Assembly: GCA_031267175.1 (NCBI GenBank)
Contig: JAIRZP010000164.1
Coordinates: 1-5,990, forward strand
Reading direction: 5' to 3'
DNA from: Coriobacteriales bacterium
GTDB lineage: Bacteria; Actinomycetota; Coriobacteriia; Coriobacteriales; UBA8131
Length of the DNA: 5,990 nucleotides
The position numbers and the translations under genes were made by a program. Shown piece by piece: positions 1-4,439 of this stretch (its first letter is position 1; every line of letters begins with the position of its first letter). The notes beneath the pieces were generated by a model that saw only the letters and a list, made by a program, of their open reading frames with translations, did not search any database and was not told the origin of the DNA.

Positions 1-147
1 GCTCCGGGCAAAATCGTACCCATCTCCAGGGGAAGGGTGGAGCGTAGCATGCGTGAGAAAAGCGTGCGTGCAGAGGCCCCGCTCTCCATGGCCAGCCTGC
101 GCCGCAACCGGGTGCGCAAGACGGGATCCGGAGGCAGATCGGCATGA
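1..147 (+). CDS. ftsW: C-terminal end of probable cell division protein FtsW (partial)
   Basis: An open frame enters from the left edge and ends with TGA at 145-147, giving 48 residues that begin APGKIVPISRGRVERSM. The segment is strongly basic, with many Arg and Lys and no hydrophobic stretch, which fits the cytoplasmic tail that follows the last membrane helix of FtsW/RodA-type (SEDS) peptidoglycan polymerases. The identification rests mainly on context: ftsW lies directly before murG in many dcw clusters, and the stop here overlaps the murG start (ATGA), implying translational coupling. No catalytic or membrane part is visible, so another dcw gene with a basic tail is not excluded. FtsW polymerises lipid II at the division septum, and MurG makes that lipid II, so the coupling makes biological sense. 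Confidence 0.6.
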   Translation, partial: APGKIVPISRGRVERSMREKSVRAEAPLSMASLRRNRVRKTGSGGRSA

Positions 148-1274
148 GCTTTGTGATCACCGCCGGTGGTACGGGAGGCCATGTCTCCCCTGCTCTGGCC
201 GTTGCGGCAGAGCTGCAAAAGCTCGGCAAGCACGTCGTCTTTGCAGGGAGCACCGGCGGCATGGAGGAGCGTCTGGCACGCGAGGCAGGGCTCGAATATC
301 AGGCCTTTTCCGCCCGCGGATTCAACCGTCAGCGGCCCTGGACCCTGCTCAGCTCGGGAGCTGTGCTGGCCCGGTCTACGGGCAGGGCATGCCGGTGGCT
401 CTGCGAAGTGCAAGCCCGTGTGGTGGGTGCCTTTGGAGGCTATGTCTCCGTGCCGGTTGGGCGAGCCGCCGTGCGCGAAGGCGTGCCACTGCTCATCCAT
501 GAGCAGAACTCCCATATGGGCTGGGCCAACCGGCACCTGAGCAAACACGCCGATGTCATCGCCCTCACCTATGAGGCAGCGGCCGATGCCCTGGATGCCA
601 GCGCCAGAGAGCGCGTAGAGCTCACCGGCAATCCCGTGCGCCCGGAGTTTGCCGCGCTGGCCGACGCAAAGCATACCACCCGTTTGCGCCATAACTTCAG
701 GCAGGAGTTGGGTATTGAGCACGGGGACCTGGTACTCCTGGTGTTTGGCGGCTCGCAGGGTGCCCGACATATCAACAGGGCCGTGGTACGGCATGCCACT
801 GCACTGCTCCAGCGACCGGCGCTCACCGTGTTGCACCTGACGGGACCCAAGGAATACCAGAGCGTTGCGGCGGCGCTCGCCCAGGAGTTTGGAGGGAGTA
901 TTCCCCAAGCGTGGCAGCTCATGGACTACTGCGACAGGATGCCCGAGGCCTTTGCGGCCGCAGACCTCGTGCTCTGCCGGGCCGGGGCGTCATCCCTCGC
1001 AGAGGTATCGGCCGCCGGGAGGCCGGCACTGCTCGTTCCCTATCCCTATGCCACGGCAGACCATCAACGCAAGAACGCCGAGTCACTCGTCGCGGCGGGG
1101 GCGGCGCAGAGGGTGCTGGACGCGGAGCTGGACGGCCCGCGGTTCTCAGAAGTCCTCTTCACGCTGCTCGACAACGCCGAGACGCGCGCCCGCATGCTTA
1201 CGGCAGCCGCAGAGCTGAGCGAAGCAGGCGCAGCCAGGCGCGTGGCCGAGCTGCTGGTGGGTATTGCAAGATAA
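144..1274 (+). CDS. murG: MurG, lipid I to lipid II N-acetylglucosaminyltransferase
   Basis: A complete 376-residue protein of normal MurG length (GT28 family, two Rossmann-like halves). It transfers GlcNAc from UDP-GlcNAc to undecaprenyl-PP-MurNAc-pentapeptide on the inner face of the membrane. Visible motifs in order: glycine-rich loop GGTGGH (8-13), FGGYVS (97-102), HEQN (119-122), TGNPVR (161-166) at the domain junction, GGSQGA (202-207), the nucleotide-sugar motif RAGASSLAE (279-287) with the acidic residue expected to hold the ribose, and PYPYATADHQ followed by NA (299-312). The ATG at 144 is supported by GGAGG at 130-134 with a 9-base spacer and by the ATGA overlap with the upstream gene. 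After HEQN the loop reads SHMGWANR, where many relatives have a VPGLTN-like loop; this is a mild variation. The following gene is not murC, so the dcw order is broken here. Confidence 0.97.
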   Translation: MSFVITAGGTGGHVSPALAVAAELQKLGKHVVFAGSTGGMEERLAREAGLEYQAFSARGFNRQRPWTLLSSGAVLARSTGRACRWLCEVQARVVGAFGGYVSVPVGRAAVREGVPLLIHEQNSHMGWANRHLSKHADVIALTYEAAADALDASARERVELTGNPVRPEFAALADAKHTTRLRHNFRQELGIEHGDLVLLVFGGSQGARHINRAVVRHATALLQRPALTVLHLTGPKEYQSVAAALAQEFGGSIPQAWQLMDYCDRMPEAFAAADLVLCRAGASSLAEVSAAGRPALLVPYPYATADHQRKNAESLVAAGAAQRVLDAELDGPRFSEVLFTLLDNAETRARMLTAAAELSEAGAARRVAELLVGIAR

Positions 1275-1452
1275 CTGTTCTCTATCGCCTTTCGTTCTCT
1301 CTCCCCTCAACACACGAGAGCGCCACTGCCTTAACACTCCAGGCATTGGCAATCGCACGTGCCAGCTAACCAACCGGAGTCGACAGCACGTCATCTATGG
1401 ACTTTCCTAACCCTTTCTTGAAGGCAACCAAAACTGTGCTCAGATTCTGGTC

Positions 1453-1481
1453 TTTACAACAGAGCTGATGTGCCCTAACAT
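1453..1481 (+). promoter_or_regulatory. Probable sigma70-type promoter of the mntA-hepT operon
   Basis: TTTACA (1453-1458, five of six matches to TTGACA) is separated by 17 bases from TAACAT (1476-1481, four of six matches to TATAAT). This would start transcription near 1488 and leave a leader of roughly 38 bases before the ATG at 1526. It lies in the most AT-rich stretch of the window. The prediction is by consensus only, but the exact spacing and the palindrome that abuts the -10 box support it. Confidence 0.5.
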
Positions 1482-1503
1482 ATGTATTGCAATTGAAATA
1501 CAT
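1482..1503. promoter_or_regulatory. 22-bp near-perfect palindrome, candidate operator of the RHH-MNT antitoxin
   Basis: Arms ATGTATT (1482-1488) and AATACAT (1497-1503) are perfect reverse complements, and CAATTG (1490-1495) forms the centre. Only the G1489/A1496 pair breaks the symmetry, so 10 of 11 pairs match. The site begins right after the predicted -10 hexamer and covers the expected transcription start, so a bound protein would block RNA polymerase. The first gene downstream encodes a ribbon-helix-helix domain, a fold that binds palindromic operators as dimers, so autorepression is the natural reading. The palindrome is seen directly; its role is inferred. Confidence 0.55.
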
Positions 1504-1525
1504 CTTGAAAAGACAGAGAGCCGCT

Positions 1526-2068
1526 ATGACATTGCACACTCGTGAGACAAAGGTTCCAGTATCCCTACGCATACCCCCCGATGCCCTTGCCGCGGTCGAT
1601 AACTATGCGCTGGTGCATCGTACCAGTAAAAGCGATGCCTTTCTTCACTATCTGCGCAAAGGATTAGAGTCTGATGCAAAAGCCACGGTGCAGCTTGAGA
1701 ACATCCAAGCCTCGCTTGACAGGATACTGTGGTTGACTGAGACACGATCACACGCGAACCCATCCAGGAACACGCTTATCCACGCTGTAACAGAATCCGC
1801 CCTTGCTGCTCCGGATATAGAGCGGGTATTCCTCTTTGGCTCGTACGCACGGGGCGATGAGACCCCAGAAAGCGACATCGACCTGCGAATTGTTGTTGCG
1901 GACGACTCTTCGTTCAGCCTGTTTGACCTTGCACGGTTCAAAAAGGAGGTTGAAACAAGGCTCGGGCGGCAAACCGATATCATCTCCGCCAGGGAAATAC
2001 TCAACTCCCGCCTGCTCGACAGAATAGAGAAGGAGAAGGTACTCATCTATGAACGCCCAAAACAATGA
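1526..2068 (+). CDS. mntA: MntA-like antitoxin: ribbon-helix-helix domain fused to MNT nucleotidyltransferase
   Basis: A 180-residue protein in two parts. Residues about 7-49 look like a ribbon-helix-helix (MetJ/Arc/CopG) DNA-binding domain: a short strand KVPVSLRIPP, a first helix, a TSKSDA turn and a second helix ending HYLRKGLE. A linker with helical character (about 52-75) leads to a minimal nucleotidyltransferase domain (about 84-177) with the signature GSYARGDETPESDID. This is GS-X10-DXD, with G105, S106, D117 and D119, plus a probable third metal-binding acid D151 in RQTDIIS. MntA proteins inactivate HepT toxins by adding AMP to a tyrosine next to the HEPN active site. The ATG at 1526 is preferred: it has a purine-rich AGAGAG five bases upstream, and the longer TTG frame from 1487 begins inside the palindrome and adds no conserved sequence. 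The 3' end overlaps hepT by 20 bases. The added DNA-binding domain is unusual for this family, whose members are mostly only the NTase domain. Confidence 0.85.
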   Translation: MTLHTRETKVPVSLRIPPDALAAVDNYALVHRTSKSDAFLHYLRKGLESDAKATVQLENIQASLDRILWLTETRSHANPSRNTLIHAVTESALAAPDIERVFLFGSYARGDETPESDIDLRIVVADDSSFSLFDLARFKKEVETRLGRQTDIISAREILNSRLLDRIEKEKVLIYERPKQ

Positions 2069-2438
2069 CCTCACGCGGATCCAGGAAATCTATGATGTAC
2101 TTGTCCAGACACAACGCCAGATTGCGGAACTTGGTATGACCTCCAGCCGTTTTTTGCATCCAGACAGCACTGCCGAAGAGCTCATTGTCGAAGGGCTTGA
2201 GAACCGCGTGTTCCGAGTTGCGGAAGAGGGCGGCACTCTGAGTCCAGAGGCTGAGCACTATGGCTTTGAACGAAAGGCGATGAAAGGGCTGCGCAACATT
2301 CTGGCCCACGATTATGGGCAGGTAGATCACCGTATCATCTGGAATGTGCTGGAAAAGGAGTTTCCCAGGATGCTTGATGCCTGCAGGGCATACAGCGAGA
2401 GCCTCGGGGTCGATCTGCATGAAACCAATCTGCATTAA
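2049..2438 (+). CDS. hepT: HepT-like HEPN-domain toxin RNase
   Basis: A 129-residue, mostly helical protein of the HepT/DUF86 HEPN family. The catalytic motif RX4HXY is intact as RNILAHDY (R82, H87, Y89); Arg and His form the ribonuclease site of the dimer, and the Tyr is the residue AMPylated by MntA in characterised pairs. The helix before it, with EELIVEGLENRVFRVAEEGG (44-62), occupies the place of the second HEPN helix. The ATG at 2049 lies in the mntA frame's end (20-base overlap) and is preceded by AAGGAGAAGGT at 2030-2040, a strong binding site, so antitoxin and toxin are translated in a coupled way with the antitoxin first. Known HepT proteins cut RNA, for example tRNA ends; the target here is unknown. 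With every key residue present, the toxin is probably active. Confidence 0.88.
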   Translation: MNAQNNDLTRIQEIYDVLVQTQRQIAELGMTSSRFLHPDSTAEELIVEGLENRVFRVAEEGGTLSPEAEHYGFERKAMKGLRNILAHDYGQVDHRIIWNVLEKEFPRMLDACRAYSESLGVDLHETNLH

Positions 2439-2492
2439 CGCCAAGTGACAGCCATCGGCAACAGGGGTTGTCTGCCGCATAAACGTATTATC

Positions 2493-2624
2493 TTAGTTGC
2501 CCACGCACCCAGACAGGTGCATATCAGACACACAGGCAAATGCCCAGGGCTTTTGTTCCAGTACCCGGGCCAGCTGTTCTGGCTGGCAAGACTCCTCTTG
2601 GATATAATCCGGCTCTAACCCGAT
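2493..2624 (-). pseudogene. Relic of a second [4Fe-4S] ferredoxin subunit gene (C-terminal fragment)
   Basis: Directly after the MFS stop codon, and in the same frame, 43 codons stay open until TAA at 2493-2495, with no start codon of their own in a useful place. The middle reads EQLARVLEQKPWAF (2538-2579), which aligns without gaps with EELVKVLEQKPWQY near the C-terminus of the intact ferredoxin encoded at 4079-4438. Nine of fourteen residues are identical and most others conservative. The DNA also aligns (for example CCAGGGCTT and CCAGCTG-like blocks) but has diverged, so this is an old paralogue and not a recent copy. No Cys-rich cluster motif remains. Interpretation: the end of a lost oxidoreductase subunit gene into which, or next to which, the MFS gene was joined by deletion. 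An alternative is a chance or readthrough extension of the MFS protein. Confidence 0.5.
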
Positions 2625-3971
2625 TTATTCGTTGCACTCGCCCGTGATCCTTGCATTCCTGGCGGCGAGTTCGGCATCCACGCGCTCCTTTTCAGCCTTG
2701 GAGGGCCGCACAAAGAAAGCAAAGACCGTGGCTATGACAGCAAAGGGTGTAAGCGCCACCCACGATGCCATCTCATAGCCCCACGCGCCGATGGCGAGGG
2801 TGAAGAAAGTCTCCAACGTCTCGCCGAGGTACTGGAAAAATGTCAGGAATGACAGGGCAACCGCAACAACCGTCGAGCCGCCACGACCAAGCAAAAACGG
2901 CACCATGGGACGACACGAACCTACCAGCATGACATTACCTATGACATGCCAGAAGAAGTAAGCCGCAAACAGATAAATACTGGCGGCCTTGAAACCAAAT
3001 ACGGTACAGATCGCAAGAGCACAGCAGCCAATAGCCACCAGTATCCATTTGCGCGACCATTTCAGCTTGTCCAAAATCGCTCCGGAGATGGGTGCAAGGA
3101 TGCCGCAGGCCGAGGCAATTGAGCCAACCAGGGCCGCCGTCACCGGGTCAACGCCAAAACCCTCCTGCAAAAACGTGACATCAAAGGTGGTAAAGCCGTA
3201 ATTGATATACTCAAACAGCAGCCAAGCTATCAAAAGCGCGATGAACTGACGGTTCTTGAGGTAGGGTAGCGCCTCGCGGTATTTGAGGGGTTCCAGAGTT
3301 ATCTCGGTGGTCTCCTCCTTACGCGGTATGCGATAGACAATGGCAAACTGTACAAAAGCCACCGCCAAAAGAACCACTATCATCCACCAGATGATGCCCA
3401 GGGATTCAGGCTGTTGAGCAATCTGGGGAGAGACATTGAACACTGTGAGCATACCAATGGGTACCCAACACGACCAGATGGCGATGGCAAGCCCACGTCG
3501 CTTATTCGAGAACCAAATGGCAACTGCGGTAGGTCCGGTAACTGAGGTCATGCCAACACCAAAGCCTTGAATGATGCGACCGGTGAGCAGGTATTCATAG
3601 CCCAGATCGGCCAGCAGGGCAATCCAGAGCGCACCCAAAAACACCAGACCGCAGGCGATGAGCAGTGTTGGTTTGATGCCTATCTTACGAATGATGAAGC
3701 CACAGGGTAAGGCGATTATCATGGCCGAATACGATAGCCCGTTCATCAACAGACCAAACTGCGTAGGGTCTATGGGCGTACCCTTCATGGCGAAGGATCC
3801 AAAAATCAGGCCAGCATTAGGCGGAATACTGAACCATGCCATTGGCACAATGATGCTGACAATAAGGGTTGAGATCAGCGCCACCCAGGCAAAACGCGGG
3901 GTCGGCTTACCCTCTTCCGCCAATGGGGTACGATCGATCTTGCGGGTTGATGCGGGGCTTGATTCAGACAT
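2625..3971 (-). CDS. MFS transporter, 12 transmembrane helices
   Basis: A 448-residue integral membrane protein. Hydrophobic segments are at roughly 28-48, 75-95, 102-121, 129-153, 160-180, 193-213, 243-262, 275-300, 308-328, 331-352, 367-390 and 400-421, with a long polar loop (about 214-240) between the sixth and seventh, the classic 6+6 MFS layout. GFIIRKIGIKPT (91-102) is a degenerate motif A in the loop between helices 2 and 3. The start at 3971 is chosen because AAAGGTGAG (3979-3987) stands seven bases before it; a longer frame from 4034 adds 21 polar residues without a ribosome site. It follows the ferredoxin gene on the same strand after 107 bases, so it probably carries the substrate or product of the molybdenum enzyme. 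The cargo cannot be named from the sequence. Its GC content (34 of 60 at 3481-3540) is below that of the enzyme genes (40 of 60 at 5221-5280). Confidence 0.9.
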   Translation of the reverse strand: MSESSPASTRKIDRTPLAEEGKPTPRFAWVALISTLIVSIIVPMAWFSIPPNAGLIFGSFAMKGTPIDPTQFGLLMNGLSYSAMIIALPCGFIIRKIGIKPTLLIACGLVFLGALWIALLADLGYEYLLTGRIIQGFGVGMTSVTGPTAVAIWFSNKRRGLAIAIWSCWVPIGMLTVFNVSPQIAQQPESLGIIWWMIVVLLAVAFVQFAIVYRIPRKEETTEITLEPLKYREALPYLKNRQFIALLIAWLLFEYINYGFTTFDVTFLQEGFGVDPVTAALVGSIASACGILAPISGAILDKLKWSRKWILVAIGCCALAICTVFGFKAASIYLFAAYFFWHVIGNVMLVGSCRPMVPFLLGRGGSTVVAVALSFLTFFQYLGETLETFFTLAIGAWGYEMASWVALTPFAVIATVFAFFVRPSKAEKERVDAELAARNARITGECNE

Positions 3972-3996
3972 TCTTACACTCACCTTTCCATGTTTC

Positions 3997-4031
3997 AGTG
4001 CAACACGGGAAGAACAGTCCCGTGCGCCACT
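3997..4031. promoter_or_regulatory. Inverted repeat / stem-loop between ferredoxin and MFS genes
   Basis: Perfect 7-bp arms CACGGGA (4004-4010) and TCCCGTG (4018-4024) enclose a 7-base loop. Beyond a symmetric 3x3 mismatch, a further four pairs AGTG (3997-4000) / CACT (4028-4031) can form. On the minus-strand transcript this is a stable hairpin lying just upstream of the MFS ribosome site. No run of U follows it, so it is not a standard intrinsic terminator. It may instead limit expression of the transporter relative to the enzyme, stabilise the 3' end of the upstream message, or be a regulator-binding site for an internal promoter. Confidence 0.45.
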
Positions 4032-4078
4032 CAAACGCTACAGTTAAATCGTGGTCTCTCACGGTATTCAGATGCCAG

Positions 4079-4438
4079 CTAGCCCTGCGGCGGCACCCAG
4101 AGGTACTGCCAGGGCTTCTGCTCCAGCACTTTGACCAGCTCCTCCACCGGGCCATAGCGCATGATGTCGGCCTGGCAGTGATGGACGCAGGACGGCTTCT
4201 TGCCTTTTGCCGTGCGCTCCGGACAGAGGTTGCACTGCAGGGTAAAGGAGGGAATAAAGTCGTAGACGTATTTATCGGTCTCGTTGCCCGTCGTGTCCTT
4301 GACGGGCCAGGGGCCGTTTTGCAGCACCTTGACGCCCCATTGTCCGAGGTAGAGATCCTGCTCGGACTGACAGGCAATCTCGCACGAATAGCAACCGGTG
4401 CAGTACTGGTAGTCAACCAGGATTCCGTTGCGGGCCAT
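4079..4438 (-). CDS. Small [4Fe-4S] ferredoxin-type electron transfer subunit of the molybdenum enzyme
   Basis: A 119-residue protein related to the DmsB/NrfC-type iron-sulfur subunits but much shorter than the usual roughly 200 residues. It has eight cysteines: CTGCYSCEIAC (C13, C16, C19, C23) and C69-x2-C72-x11-C84-x3-C88, enough for two [4Fe-4S] clusters instead of four. No signal peptide or membrane segment is present; it would depend on its partner for location. It starts one base after the stop of the molybdopterin subunit, with AAGGAGG (4445-4451) six bases before its ATG, so the two are translated as a unit. The C-terminus after the last cysteine, EELVKVLEQKPWQYLWVPP, has a relative in the fragment at 2493-2624. 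Role: passing electrons between an unseen donor and the molybdenum subunit. Confidence 0.92.
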   Translation of the reverse strand: MARNGILVDYQYCTGCYSCEIACQSEQDLYLGQWGVKVLQNGPWPVKDTTGNETDKYVYDFIPSFTLQCNLCPERTAKGKKPSCVHHCQADIMRYGPVEELVKVLEQKPWQYLWVPPQG

Positions 4439-4439
4439 G

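Noticed and set aside
53..502. A 149-codon + strand frame overlapping ftsW and murG
   Set aside because: It is a frame shadow of murG with a very Arg/Ala-rich composition and no motifs.
1347..1364. TGGCA/TGCCA inverted repeat and GCACGTGC palindrome after murG as a terminator or operator
   Set aside because: Five-pair stem with an eight-base loop, no T-tract and no neighbouring promoter; likely chance in GC-rich DNA.
1397..1468. A 23-codon + strand frame reading MDFPNPFLKATKTVLRFW, with an opposite-strand frame containing FKKGLGKSIDDVL over the same bases
   Set aside because: Either could be the remnant of a gene, since both look protein-like, but they are too short to assign and neither has a ribosome site or recognised family. 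The spacer 1275-1452 is otherwise empty to my reading.
1487..1525. A TTG start at 1487 that would lengthen MntA by 13 residues
   Set aside because: It lies inside the palindrome and at the predicted transcription start, has no ribosome site and adds residues outside the RHH domain. The ATG at 1526 explains the protein better.
2457..2472. GGCAAC/GTTGTC hairpin after hepT as an intrinsic terminator
   Set aside because: Only six pairs including one G-U, and no T-tract follows, so the support is too weak.
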